Origin: Streptomyces sp. H27-H1
Lineage (GTDB): Bacteria > Actinomycetota > Actinomycetes > Streptomycetales > Streptomycetaceae
DNA: 64,000 nucleotides
Direction: 5' to 3'
Assembly (NCBI RefSeq): GCF_026627445.1
Contig: NZ_JAPNLJ010000019.1
Coordinates: forward strand, 1-64,000
Below are positions 42,101-51,834 of the stretch, one piece after another (the stretch's first letter is position 1; every line of letters starts with the position of its first letter). The notes beneath the pieces were generated by a model that saw nothing but the letters and a program-made list of their open reading frames with translations, had not been told where the DNA came from and ran no database searches. The translations under genes were made by a program, and so were the position numbers.

Positions 42101-42660
42101 ACTTCGACCCTGAAACGGGACTGCACTACAACTACTTCCGGTACTACGACCCGGAGACGGCCCGCTACGTCACACAGGACCCCCTGGGCCTGGCCCCGGC
42201 ACCCAACCCGTCGACCTATGTCGCCAATCCGCACACCTGGTTCGACCCGCTGGGCCTGTACGACTGCGCGAAGGTGAACAAGGTCATCGACCAGGCCCTG
42301 GAAAGGGCTGTGGACGGCAAGCGGCGCACGGCAACCGGGTACCACGGACACCTGACGCCGGAACGAGAGCTGGAGATCATCTCCAATCCGGACGGCATCT
42401 ACATATCCAAGGGTGGTCAGGAGCGACTCATCTTCCACCAGGGCGAGGACATCATGATCATGGAGAGCAAGAAGGGCGGTGCCGGTAACGTCGTCACGAG
42501 CTACGGTCCGTCCGGTCCCAAGAACGACAGCGGTGCCGCAGCCTGGGGAGGCTCTCCGGACGATCCCGGTCCGCCGGTGACGCGAGACATGATCGTCGAG
42601 GGGCGCATTCCCAAGTCGAAGGGCGATGGCTTCCTCCCGCCCGCGGAGCAACTGAGGTAG
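39055..42660 (+). CDS. Rhs/YD-repeat polymorphic toxin body with intact C-terminal toxin tip
   Basis: A frame of 1201 residues encoding the Rhs shell. It starts with the entry motif DPVDVATGRMIMPQVDLVLPG, runs through more than 20 YD-type repeats (GRLVSL, YDALGHL, YDPAGRL), and reaches the core end RYYDPETARYVTQDPLGL and the processing-type motif near WFDPLGL. The last 130 or so residues (from YDCAKVNKVIDQ) are a distinct toxin: HGHLTPERELEIISNPDGIYI, then ERLIFHQGEDIMIM, then GNVVTSYGPSG. That pattern recalls BECR-fold RNases. The true N-terminus lies in another frame (38769-39105), so export may be lost. An immunity gene follows at 42668. Confidence 0.8.
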   Translation: MTSRCPSRTRSPKVGSAASHLDDLKGPGRRHTDKDGPEGPARCTENKICAKDPVDVATGRMIMPQVDLVLPGSLSLVFERTFESSYRAGRWFGPAWASTIDQRLEIDAEGVVFIRDDSSVLLYPHPAPGVPVLPTHGQRWPLSRDPDGCGYTVSDPESGHVRHFGVREEGPALLDQIDDRNGRFLTFRYDDQGTPLGVSHSSGHQLLLTTADGRVTALRLTDGNEVMRFGYTDGHLTESTNSSGMPFRLAYDEHGRIVSWTDSNGSHFDYAYDDRDRCVAQSGAHGHLGSRFTYGRDPRTEQATTTVTDSAGHSHTYLVNNRSQVIAETDAMGAVTRYEFDRFNRLLSHTDPLGHQTRSTYDEDGRLVSLIRPDGREATAEYDGRGRLVRVSQPDSTVIRQTYDACGNRTSLTDSSGATTHFTYDALGHLASVTDPFGHTTAVRCDVAGLPAEITDPLGATTRYTRDAFGRPATVVDPLGNTTRFTWSVEGRLLYQREPDGTEQSWAYDGEGNCIRHVGATGAVESYEYGAFDLLMARTGADGARHDFTHDHELRLTQVTGPHGLTWSYAYDPAGRLVEETDFDGRGLLYSYDPAGRLVTRTNALGQRIAYERDELGRIVRKDAAGAVTTFEYDIFGRLAHAIGPDGTLTRLRDKAGRVRSENVDGREIAYAYDKVGRRVARTTPTGSQSSWSHDAAGRRTGVSVAGRNVGFRYDEAGRELERLIGGAVTLSSQWDELGRVTARTVTGGDGRLVQRRSYAYRSDGHLIGVEDHLAGARRFDLDPVGRVTAVHADAWTEEYAYDAAGNQVSASWPPSHPGGEEATGARCYEGTRLVRAGRVRYEYDALGRVTLRQKPRLSRKPDTWRYTWDAEDRLTAVTTPDGVLWRYTYDPLGRRTSKRSFSSEGTALGEEALFTWDGSVLCEQSTRSAGSDSVILTWEHEGLHPLSQLERIRNAAQEDVNERFFAIVTDLIGTPTELIDEQGEIAWRTSSTLWGTTSWNRDASAYTPLRFPGQYFDPETGLHYNYFRYYDPETARYVTQDPLGLAPAPNPSTYVANPHTWFDPLGLYDCAKVNKVIDQALERAVDGKRRTATGYHGHLTPERELEIISNPDGIYISKGGQERLIFHQGEDIMIMESKKGGAGNVVTSYGPSGPKNDSGAAAWGGSPDDPGPPVTRDMIVEGRIPKSKGDGFLPPAEQLR

Positions 42661-42667
42661 GACAGGG

Positions 42668-43429
42668 ATGGACATCAAGTTCGAGGGCGGTGTCGTCGCC
42701 GGATCGGTTCCGGGGCAGATGAAGTCCGTGCCGCGGTTCTCGCTCGGCGGGCGGTTCGTGGTCCTCTCGCCGTACGAGGACCGGTGGGGCCGGGAGAAGT
42801 TCATCGGGGCGACCTTCGGCAGCATGGACTGGCTGTGGGAAGGCGATGACGAGATCCGTTTCGACAAGGAGACCCGGAATCTGTCGGGCGTCATGGTCGC
42901 GCTTCCCGAGGAGGAGGACCCGGCCTGGGACGGGAGCGCGTGGCTGCGGCTTCCGCAGGAGACCGCTGGTGCGAGGGCGGCGACGGTGGAGGACTTCTCG
43001 GCCCGGCCGGTGGATGTGCGGTGGGTTGCGCCTGGTGCGAAGGCCGTCGTCTGCGCGTATTCCGCTTTCCTCTCCGATCCCTCGGGGCTGCGTCGCCTGC
43101 GGGTGGCGCCGGGCTTCGACCTCGTGGCCGCCGCCGACGGGACGTACGCCGGCTGGATTCTGGAAAGTCCTGCGGACTGTGTGGTGGATGCCTTCGAGGC
43201 CCCCACGCCCGGCCCTGCGCTGGCGGCCTTCAGGGAGGCGCTTGCCGAGTTCCTCGATCTGTTCGTCGAGCCGAGGATCGACATGATGCAGGACGAGGAT
43301 CCCGCGCTCCTCATACGGCTCGAAGCCCTGCTCGCTCGCGTCTCGGCTCTGCCGCCCGACCCGCGCCATGAGGCGATGCGTACATGGATGCTGCAGGTTC
43401 GGGAGGATTGGTACGCGATCGCGGGATGA
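42668..43429 (+). CDS. Cognate immunity protein of the Rhs toxin, unnamed family
   Basis: A 253-residue protein encoded eight bases after the toxin, in the invariable place of an immunity gene. It has a beta-rich N-terminal half (RFSLGGRFVVLSPYED, FGSMDWLWEGDDEIRFD), a middle region absent from the copy at 34886-35263, and a helical C-terminal half (FREALAEFLDLFVEPRIDMMQDEDPALLIRLEALLARV) ending VREDWYAIAG. It has no signal peptide or membrane segment, so it should act in the cytoplasm by binding the toxin tip. Two relatives lie at 34886-35263 and 35314-36072. Confidence 0.7.
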   Translation: MDIKFEGGVVAGSVPGQMKSVPRFSLGGRFVVLSPYEDRWGREKFIGATFGSMDWLWEGDDEIRFDKETRNLSGVMVALPEEEDPAWDGSAWLRLPQETAGARAATVEDFSARPVDVRWVAPGAKAVVCAYSAFLSDPSGLRRLRVAPGFDLVAAADGTYAGWILESPADCVVDAFEAPTPGPALAAFREALAEFLDLFVEPRIDMMQDEDPALLIRLEALLARVSALPPDPRHEAMRTWMLQVREDWYAIAG

Positions 43430-43469
43430 ACGCCCACAGGCCCGGGGGAACTGATGGGATGCGGGGGGT

Positions 43470-44654
43470 TCAGAGCCAGTCGCGCTTCTTGAAGATGACG
43501 TACAGGCTCACGCAGACGACCGCCATCAGGAGGATCGCGAAGGGGTAGCCGCCTGCCCACTTCAGTTCCGGCATGTCCTCGAAGTTCATGCCGTAGATGG
43601 TTCCCACGAGTGTGGGGGCAAACAAAATGGCAGCCCATGAGGAGATCTTCTTGATTTCCTCGTTCTGTTCGAAGCCGGCTTCGGCCAAGGCGCGCATTTC
43701 GGCGTTCTGTTGTTGGGAGACCAAGGTGGCGTTGACCGTCAGGATTTCGGTCAGGGCCTGGCGGAAGCCGTCTACGCGTTCGCTGGTGTGGGTGACGTGG
43801 TCGGCCACGTCGCGGAGGTAGCGCTGGAGTTCCTCGTCCGTGCCGTACTTCGCGAAGCCGGCCATCAGGCTGTGGAGCATGCCGACCAGGGGGCGGGTGG
43901 CGCGTTGGAACTCGACCATTTCGCGGGAGAGTTCGTAGATGCGGCGGGATACCTCCGGGTCGCCGCTGAAGACCTCGGTCTCGATTTCGTCCATGTCGAT
44001 CTGGACTCCCTCGACGACCGGGGCGTAGCCGTCGACCACCGCGTCGAGGATGGCGTACAGGGCGGCTTCCGGGCCGAGGGAGAGGAGTCCGGGGGACTCC
44101 TCCATGCGGCGGCGGACCGCTGACAGGTCCGGGGCCGCGCCGTGGCGGACCGTGATCAGGAAGTCGGGCCCGACGAAGATGTGGAGCTCGCCGAAGTCGA
44201 CCTCCTCCAGTGCGTCCAGGTAGCGGGCGGCCCGCAGGACGACGAAGAGGGTGTCTCCGTAGCGTTCCAGTTTGGGGCGCTGGTGGGCTTCCAGGGCGTC
44301 TTCGATGGAGAGCGGGTGGAGGTTGAACTCATCGGCCAGGGAGTGGAGTTCGGGTTCCGTGGGGCGGTGCAGACCGATCCAGGCCATGCCGTCGGGCTGT
44401 TCGCGCAGTCGGCGGAAGGTGTCGGCGAGGGTGGTGGGGGAGGCGACCCGGACGCCGTCGCGGTAGACCGCGGAGTCGATCACGCTGCGGTGGTCCGCGG
44501 GGGTGGGGGCCGGCGGGGCCGGTTTCGGGGCCCGTGGGGGTGTGGCCGGGGGAGTGGAGGCAGGGGCGGCCGGGCGGCGCCAGCCCGCACGTTTCGCGGG
44601 TGCGGGCGTGGGCGCGGACGGAGGCGAGGGGCGGCGGTCTGGTCGCTCCGACAT
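43470..44654 (-). CDS. corA: CorA-type magnesium/cobalt transporter
   Basis: A 394-residue divalent-cation channel. A Pro/Ala-rich N-terminal tail of about 55 residues precedes the cytoplasmic alpha/beta funnel. A long stalk helix (about 215-330) follows, then the signature YGMNFEDMPEL (GMN at 355-357), which ends the first of two C-terminal membrane helices. The protein ends in a basic KKRDWL. In this window the cobalamin cluster could use imported cobalt, but they are 36 kb apart and Mg2+ is the more usual cargo. Confidence 0.9.
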   Translation of the reverse strand: MSERPDRRPSPPSAPTPAPAKRAGWRRPAAPASTPPATPPRAPKPAPPAPTPADHRSVIDSAVYRDGVRVASPTTLADTFRRLREQPDGMAWIGLHRPTEPELHSLADEFNLHPLSIEDALEAHQRPKLERYGDTLFVVLRAARYLDALEEVDFGELHIFVGPDFLITVRHGAAPDLSAVRRRMEESPGLLSLGPEAALYAILDAVVDGYAPVVEGVQIDMDEIETEVFSGDPEVSRRIYELSREMVEFQRATRPLVGMLHSLMAGFAKYGTDEELQRYLRDVADHVTHTSERVDGFRQALTEILTVNATLVSQQQNAEMRALAEAGFEQNEEIKKISSWAAILFAPTLVGTIYGMNFEDMPELKWAGGYPFAILLMAVVCVSLYVIFKKRDWL

Positions 44655-44748
44655 CGCAGGTCAGCTCCCGGTCGAACGGATGTTTACGGGCAAGGGGCAG
44701 GATATCCGGGTGAATGGACCCCGGGTCCATGCGGGTCCGCCGGTGGGG

Positions 44749-44786
44749 GTGTGAGTACGGGTGGAGTGCGGGTGTGAGTACGGGTG
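44749..44786. repeat. Two 15-bp direct repeats between corA and the AlkZ-like gene
   Basis: GTGTGAGTACGGGTG occurs at 44749-44763 and again at 44772-44786, a 23-base step, inside a GT-rich stretch between divergent genes. It may be simple-sequence slippage or a regulator site. Confidence 0.5.
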
Positions 44787-44855
44787 TGAATGGGGGGTGT
44801 GGCCGGTTCGGAGTTGCGGACAGTGCTTGTCCGCATGGGCCGATACGTTGCTGCC

Positions 44856-46022
44856 ATGGCCTCCAAGACGATGCGTCCCGTACTCGACACCCGTGCGCTG
44901 AACCGTGCCACGCTCGCCCGTCAGCTGCTCCTGAGCCGCGCTGAGATGTCCGCGCAGGACGCCACGCGCCACCTGCTGGGGCTGCAGGCCCAGAACGTGA
45001 AGCCGCCCTACTTCCAGCTCCACGCCCGCCTCGCCGGATTCGGGCCGGCCGAGCTCGCCGGGCTGATGGAGTCCCGGCAGGTGGTCCGGATGGTCACCAT
45101 GAGGTCGACCATCCACACGCATACGGTCGACGACGCGCTCACGCTGCGCCCGCTCGTCCAGCCCGCCCGCGACCGGGAGATCAACTACTTCCGCAAGGGT
45201 CTGGTCGGAGTGGACCTGGGCAGGCTGGCCGAGCGCGCGCGGGTGTTCGTGGAGGCCGAGCCGCGCACCATGGCGGAGATACGGGAGGAGCTGCTCGAGG
45301 AGTGGCCCGGAGCCGACCCGCAGTCGCTGTCCGTCGCCGCGCGCTGCCGGCTGCCGCTCGTCCAGGTCACCCCGCGCGGGGTGTGGGGGAAGAGCGGGCA
45401 GGTGCGGCTCACCACCCTGCACCAGTGGGTCGGAGAGAAGGAGACAGCGGGAGGGGAAGGAGCGGCAGGGGAAGCAGGGGAAGCAGGGGACGTAGGGGAG
45501 GCGGGGGAAGTAGGAGGGATTGATACGGCTGTTCTGCGGTATCTCGGGGCCTTCGGGCCCGCCTCCGTCAAGGACATGCAGACGTGGGCCGGGCTCACCC
45601 GGCTGCGTGAGGTCTTCGAACGGCTCAGGCCCGTCCTGGAGGTCTTCCAGGACGAGAACGGCGTCGAGCTCTTCGACCTGCCCGACGGGCCCCGCCCCGA
45701 TGCCGAGCAGCCCGCACCGCCGCGTTTCCTTCCCGAGTTCGACAACCTGCTCCTCTCCCATGCCGACCGCTCCCGGGTGATCGCACCCGAGCTGAAGGGG
45801 CGGTCCTGGTCCGGCAACCAGGCCCATTGCACGCTGCTCCTCGACGGCTTCCTCGCGGGGCTCTGGAAGCTGGACGGAGACGCGATGCTCACCGTCGAGC
45901 TGTTCTCCGCCGTCTCCAAAGCCGTCCGGGCGGAGATCGTGGCCGAGGGGGAGGCCCTGCTCGCCGCCATGTGCGAGGACCGTCCGGGCGGGTCCGTCCG
46001 CTTCGGGTCCATCGACGGCTGA
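44856..46022 (+). CDS. AlkZ-like winged-helix DNA glycosylase family protein
   Basis: A 388-residue protein of the HTH_42/AlkZ family, whose studied members unhook alkylated or crosslinked bases from DNA. The catalytic-type QxQ motif is present in LLGLQAQNVKPPYFQLHARL near residue 45, and TMRSTIHTHT and the C-terminal FLPEFDNLLLSHADR and VDGFLAG-like segments fit. A low-complexity Gly/Glu/Ala insert (about residues 195-225) with GEAG repeats interrupts the middle. ATG 44856 is favoured; earlier in-frame sequence is unlike the family. Confidence 0.75.
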   Translation: MASKTMRPVLDTRALNRATLARQLLLSRAEMSAQDATRHLLGLQAQNVKPPYFQLHARLAGFGPAELAGLMESRQVVRMVTMRSTIHTHTVDDALTLRPLVQPARDREINYFRKGLVGVDLGRLAERARVFVEAEPRTMAEIREELLEEWPGADPQSLSVAARCRLPLVQVTPRGVWGKSGQVRLTTLHQWVGEKETAGGEGAAGEAGEAGDVGEAGEVGGIDTAVLRYLGAFGPASVKDMQTWAGLTRLREVFERLRPVLEVFQDENGVELFDLPDGPRPDAEQPAPPRFLPEFDNLLLSHADRSRVIAPELKGRSWSGNQAHCTLLLDGFLAGLWKLDGDAMLTVELFSAVSKAVRAEIVAEGEALLAAMCEDRPGGSVRFGSIDG

Positions 46023-46239
46023 GGAAGACGAGAGGCTTGAGGGGGGGCGAAGGGTGCGTGAGGGCCGGGCCGGTCGGCCTCCGCGCCGCCGCGCTCTGGT
46101 GGCCCGTACGTCCGACACGGCACGATGCCTGGCACGACCGAGATCATCCCCACTCGTTCTCGTTCGTGGCGGGCCGCTCGACCACCGGCGGACCGCGCCC
46201 CCTCATCCAGGCAGCTGTTCGGGACCCTAGGAGAGAGCA

Positions 46240-47781
46240 ATGCGGATTCCCATGACCGTCACGGACTTCCTCGACCGGGCGGAGCTGGGCTTCTCCTCCA
46301 GTCCGGGCGTGGTGGACGAGCCGGATCAGCCCGGTCCACCGGTCCCCGATTCGACGTACGGGCGTCTCGGCGAGCGCGTACGGGCCTGGCAGGCGGGATT
46401 CGACGCGCTGGGGGTCGGCGAGGGCGAGCGCGTGGCGGTCGTCAGCCACAACTCCGCCCGGCTCCTGGAGCTGCTGTTCGCGGTGCCGATGAGCGGGCGC
46501 GTCTGCGTACCGGTCAACTTCCGGCTGAAGCCGGAGGAGGTCGAGTACGTGGTCCGGCAGAGCGGGGCCTCGGTCCTGCTCGTCGACCCGGAGCTGGACG
46601 AGGCGCTGTCCGGCGTCAAGGCGCGCCACCGCTTCGTCCTCGGGCCGCAGACGGACGCAGAACTGATGCGCTTCGGCGTGGAGCCCCGCCCCTGGTCGCA
46701 CCCGGACGAGGACGCGACGGCGACGATCAACTACACCTCGGGCACCACGGCGCGCCCCAAGGGGGTGCAGTTGACGCACCGCAACATCTGGGTGAACGGA
46801 CTCACCTTCGGCCTGCACACGCGCGTCTGGGAGCGCGACGTCTACATGCACACCCTGCCGATGTTCCACTGCAACGGCTGGGGCATGCCCTTCGTGATGG
46901 CCGGGCTCGGCGTCAAGCAGGTCGTGCTGCGCAAGGTCGACGGCGCCGAGATCCTGCGACGGGTCGAGGAGCACGGGGTCACGCTGATGTGCGGCGCGCC
47001 CGCCGTGTGGAACACGGTCCTGGATGCGGCGGCGAGCTGGGAGGGCGAGATCCCGGGCCGCGACCGGGTGCGCGTCGTCTGCGCGGGCGCTCCGCCCCCG
47101 AGCCGGACGATCCAGCGCATCGGTGAGGAGCTCGGCTGGGAGTTCACGCAGATCTACGGCCTGACCGAGACGTCACCGCTGCTCACCTTCAACCGGACCC
47201 GGCCCGCCGACGCCGGGCTGCCGGCCGGGGAACGGGCGCGCAGGCTGTCGCGCGCGGGGCTGCCGGCGCTGGGGGTCAAGCTGCGGGTTTCCGACTCCGG
47301 CGAGGTCCTGGCCAGGTCGAACGTGGTGCTGGAGGGGTACTGGGACAAGCCGGAGGAGACCGCGGCCGCACTGGAGGATGGCTGGTTCCGCACGGGTGAC
47401 GGCGGCACGGTCGACGAGGCCGACGGCCATCTGACGATCTCCGACCGGAAGAAGGACGTGATCATCACCGGTGGTGAGAACGTGTCCTCGATCGAGGTGG
47501 AGGACGCGATCTTCAGCCATCCGGCGGTCGCCGAGGTCGCTGTCATCGGCGTTCCGCACGAGAAGTGGGGCGAGACGATCAAGGCCCTGGTGGTCCTCGT
47601 GGAGGGAGCGGCCGTCCAGGAGGCGGAGATCATCGCCCACTGCAAGGAGCGGCTGGCCGGGTACAAGGCACCCACGACGGTCGAGTTCCGCGCCACCATC
47701 CCGCGTACGGCCACGGGCAAGATCCAGAAGTTCAAGCTCCGCGAACCGTACTGGTCGGGCCAGGATCGACAGGTGAACTGA
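46240..47781 (+). CDS. Acyl-CoA synthetase (AMP-forming)
   Basis: A 513-residue ANL-superfamily ligase that activates a carboxylic acid with ATP and CoA. It has the P-loop-like YTSGTTARPKGV, the acyl-site LPMFHCNGWG, the adenine motif YGLTETSP, the hinge DRKKDVIITGGEN, and the C-terminal catalytic Lys in PRTATGKIQKFKL. The acid is probably medium or long chain, judged from the family look. ATG 46240 or ATG 46252 could start it. It is followed by a strong hairpin at 47801-47832. Confidence 0.9.
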   Translation: MRIPMTVTDFLDRAELGFSSSPGVVDEPDQPGPPVPDSTYGRLGERVRAWQAGFDALGVGEGERVAVVSHNSARLLELLFAVPMSGRVCVPVNFRLKPEEVEYVVRQSGASVLLVDPELDEALSGVKARHRFVLGPQTDAELMRFGVEPRPWSHPDEDATATINYTSGTTARPKGVQLTHRNIWVNGLTFGLHTRVWERDVYMHTLPMFHCNGWGMPFVMAGLGVKQVVLRKVDGAEILRRVEEHGVTLMCGAPAVWNTVLDAAASWEGEIPGRDRVRVVCAGAPPPSRTIQRIGEELGWEFTQIYGLTETSPLLTFNRTRPADAGLPAGERARRLSRAGLPALGVKLRVSDSGEVLARSNVVLEGYWDKPEETAAALEDGWFRTGDGGTVDEADGHLTISDRKKDVIITGGENVSSIEVEDAIFSHPAVAEVAVIGVPHEKWGETIKALVVLVEGAAVQEAEIIAHCKERLAGYKAPTTVEFRATIPRTATGKIQKFKLREPYWSGQDRQVN

Positions 47782-47800
47782 CCTCCGGAAACCCGGAGGT

Positions 47801-47832
47801 CCGGTACGGGGCCGCGCGCAGCCCCGTACCGG
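47801..47832 (+). terminator. Terminator after the acyl-CoA synthetase gene
   Basis: CCGGTACGGGGC (47801-47812) pairs perfectly with GCCCCGTACCGG (47821-47832) over an eight-base loop, 20 bases after the stop. Confidence 0.75.
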
Positions 47833-47847
47833 CCCCGGACGACGGTG

Positions 47848-47881
47848 CGGCCCCGGCCGACGGCGCCGTCGGCCGGGGCCG
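47848..47881. terminator. Perfect 34-bp palindrome between convergent genes
   Basis: The 17-bp arms meet at 47864/47865 without a spacer, just before the end of the convergent glutathione peroxidase gene. It probably acts as the minus-strand terminator, beside the plus-strand one at 47801-47832. Confidence 0.6.
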
Positions 47882-47890
47882 GTCACGGCA

Positions 47891-48379
47891 CTAGGCCGGG
47901 AGCTGCGCCTCGATCGCCGCGATGACCTCGGCGGCCTCGGGCTCGGTGCGCGGGCGGAAGCGGCCCACGACCTCGCCGGCGGGGGAGATCAGGAACTTCT
48001 CGAAGTTCCAGGTGATGTCACCGGCCTCGCCCTCGGCGTCCGCAACCTTCACCAGCTCCTGGTAGAGCGGGTGCCGGTTCTCGCCGTTGACCTCGGACTT
48101 CTCCAGCATCGGGAAGGTGACGCCGAAGCCGGCCGCACAGAACGTCTGGATGTCGTCGGCGTTGCCCGGCTCCTGCCCGCCGAACTGGTTGCAGGGCACA
48201 CCGATGACGGTGAAGCCCTTCTCCTCGTACTTGAACTGCAGCCGGGCCAGACCCGAGTACTGCGGGGTGAGACCGCACTGCGAGGCGGTGTTCACGAGCA
48301 GGACCGCCTTGCCCTTGTACGCGGCGAGGCTGGTGGGCTCGTCGGACAGCGTGGTCAGCGGGATGTCGTACAGGCTCAT
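47891..48379 (-). CDS. Glutathione peroxidase-family thiol peroxidase
   Basis: A 162-residue thioredoxin-fold peroxidase. The active-site segment NTASQCGLTPQY carries Cys rather than Sec. CNQFGGQEPG supplies Gln and TWNFEKFLI supplies Trp of the catalytic set. As Streptomyces lacks glutathione, the reductant is probably thioredoxin or mycothiol. ATG 48379 follows GAGGAG; a start eight codons earlier is less likely. Confidence 0.9.
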   Translation of the reverse strand: MSLYDIPLTTLSDEPTSLAAYKGKAVLLVNTASQCGLTPQYSGLARLQFKYEEKGFTVIGVPCNQFGGQEPGNADDIQTFCAAGFGVTFPMLEKSEVNGENRHPLYQELVKVADAEGEAGDITWNFEKFLISPAGEVVGRFRPRTEPEAAEVIAAIEAQLPA

Positions 48380-48418
48380 CAAGCTCTCCTCGGCAGAAAA
48401 CACGTAATGCCCCCGAGC

Positions 48419-49237
48419 CTAGGCCCCCGTGCCGAGGAGGTGCTCCGCCGGGTCGTTGACCGGCTGGGGCATGCCCGTGAGGTCCATGACGAAGAGGGGT
48501 ATCCCGAGATCGTCCGCGCGGGCGCGTGCGTCGGCGGTGTAGCCGGCGAGTGAGAAGTAGACGCTGGTCGCGCAGGCCGTGAGCCCGTTGAGCCAGACGC
48601 ATTCCACCGCCCGCAGTCCCGCCGGGGCCGTGCTCGGGTCCACCTGGGCCACGAGGCCGGGGGCCCGCAGGTCCACCGCCGCGGACGGGATCGGCCGTCC
48701 GTCGGGCTGGCGCACGTCCTGGAAGCCGAGCCAGCGCAGGTACAGCGCGGCCGAGACCACCGCGTCCCGGGCGGTACGGATGGTGACGGGCCGGAAAGCG
48801 GGCCGGGCCACCTGAGGGGGCGGGGGCGGGTCGGCCGGGGCCGCCGACGATACCGGGGCCACCGACGGCCGGCCGGGCGTTTCCGCCGCGCGAGGGGGAG
48901 TACGTACATCCCGGGCCGGGCCCCTGCCCGTAGCCCCGCCCGCGGGCGGCCCCGCAACCCCGCCCGCCGGCTCCAGCGGATGCACCGGAATCAGCACCAC
49001 CGTCCCGCAGGAGGGGCACCCCACCTCCGGATGCGGCCACTGGCTCTCCCGGCCGCAGGCCTCGCAGCGCACCGCGACCCAGCATTCCGACCAGTTGCGA
49101 TGGGTCAGCTCCCGGGGTGGTGACGCCAGGTCCAGGGGAGGGGCGACCGGGTTCCCGCAGGCGCAGGGGAAAGCCGGGGCGGCGTACCCGTTCTCGCGTT
49201 GGCACCCCGGGCAGCGCACCGGTACGGCATCCGCCAT
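48419..49237 (-). CDS. Zinc-ribbon protein with restriction-endonuclease-like C-terminal region
   Basis: A 272-residue protein. The N-terminal 90 residues hold two zinc-ribbon units (CPGCQ...CACG and CEACG...CPSCG). A Pro/Ala linker (about 95-155) follows. The C-terminal domain (about 160-270: RTARDAVVSAALYLRWLGFQDV, VDLRAPGLVAQV, FSLAGYTADARARADDLGIPLFVMDL) resembles the restriction-endonuclease/Mrr-like fold that handles branched or damaged DNA. The catalytic D-x-K series is not obvious, so nuclease activity is uncertain. ATG 49237 is the first start compatible with the ribbon. Confidence 0.55.
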   Translation of the reverse strand: MADAVPVRCPGCQRENGYAAPAFPCACGNPVAPPLDLASPPRELTHRNWSECWVAVRCEACGRESQWPHPEVGCPSCGTVVLIPVHPLEPAGGVAGPPAGGATGRGPARDVRTPPRAAETPGRPSVAPVSSAAPADPPPPPQVARPAFRPVTIRTARDAVVSAALYLRWLGFQDVRQPDGRPIPSAAVDLRAPGLVAQVDPSTAPAGLRAVECVWLNGLTACATSVYFSLAGYTADARARADDLGIPLFVMDLTGMPQPVNDPAEHLLGTGA

Positions 49238-49426
49238 GAGACCTGGACCCCCTTCGTCGCTGTGCGTAGGCCCATGGTCCACCACCTGCCACCGGAGGGG
49301 TGGGCAGACCCCCGATTTTCAGTCGAGCCCTGGTTTTTCGTACAAGTCACTGCCCAAGACGCGGCTTTTGGTGGGTTCCGGGGTGCCGCACCGCCTTGAC
49401 GTTGCGGGGAGTCGCCGCTTAGCTTG

Positions 49427-49462
49427 TTCCGTATAGCAGAACAAAACTTCCGGATTACGGAA
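49427..49462. promoter_or_regulatory. Tandem operators upstream of gcl
   Basis: TTCCGTATAGCAGAA (49427-49441) and TTCCGGATTACGGAA (49448-49462) are two 15-bp sites whose starts are 21 bases apart, two helical turns. The second is a perfect inverted repeat. They end 32 bases before the gcl start. The same arrangement precedes hyi. An AllR-like IclR-family repressor is the likely ligand. Confidence 0.65.
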
Positions 49463-49494
49463 AAGCCTGACCGCCAGACCCGCAGGAGAACTCG

Positions 49495-51285
<1,791 letters not shown>

Positions 51286-51312
51286 TTCCGCAAGGCTGGT
51301 CTAGCACCACGC

Positions 51313-51352
51313 AACGGCCCCCGTCCCTCCACCAGGAGGAACGGGGGCCGTT
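51313..51352 (+). terminator. Terminator after gcl
   Basis: AACGGCCCCCGT (51313-51324) pairs perfectly with ACGGGGGCCGTT (51341-51352); CTCC/GGAG extends the stem inward. It lies 28 bases after the gcl stop. Confidence 0.75.
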
Positions 51353-51500
51353 CCGCGTGCGGGTACGGGCCCTTGGTCCCGCGGCCGTCCCGCCGGGCGC
51401 CATGCGGGGCGTACGCGCCGCGCCCGGGCCGGTAGGCGGGCTGTACTGTGCCGGGCCCGGCACGGGCACCCGTACTCGGCCGCCTCCAGGGCACGGAAAG

Positions 51501-51537
51501 GGGGCCGCGGCCGGCCTCTCGGCCGGGACGCGGCCCC
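51501..51537. terminator. GC-rich hairpin in the gcl-catalase gap
   Basis: GGGGCCGCG (51501-51509) pairs with CGCGGCCCC (51529-51537), with a further GGCC/GGCC pairing inside. It may be a back-up terminator. Confidence 0.5.
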
Positions 51538-51834
51538 GGTGTTCCTTCAGGGCGCAGAGCGCCCGGATTCCTTGAGCCGTAGCCGGCTGTCACGCCCGGT
51601 CGGCGAGGCCGGAGCGGGTGTACTGGAAGGGCCTCGTGCCGTTGCCGGCACCCTGGGTCGCGAGCTGGGCTGCGAGCTGGGCCACGAGAACCCGTGCCCC
51701 CTGTTGCCGCTCACCGGCTGCCCGTCGTCCGCGGAGCCTGCACGGGCCCGGGTGGTGTCGACGGCGACGGCCACGTCCTTCACCCGCCGATGGGCCCCCA
51801 CCGAAGCCGGGTGCCACCCATCCGGACATGACAA

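Noticed and set aside
40567..43638. A 1023-codon open frame opposite the Rhs gene
   Set aside because: No family features; it is explained by the third-position bias of the Rhs and immunity genes on the plus strand.
43470..44654. CorA as a dedicated cobalt importer for the cobalamin cluster
   Set aside because: It is 36 kb away with no shared regulation visible, and the GMN-type CorA family mainly carries Mg2+.
47891..48379. Selenoprotein glutathione peroxidase
   Set aside because: The active-site position is an ordinary Cys codon and no in-frame TGA occurs.
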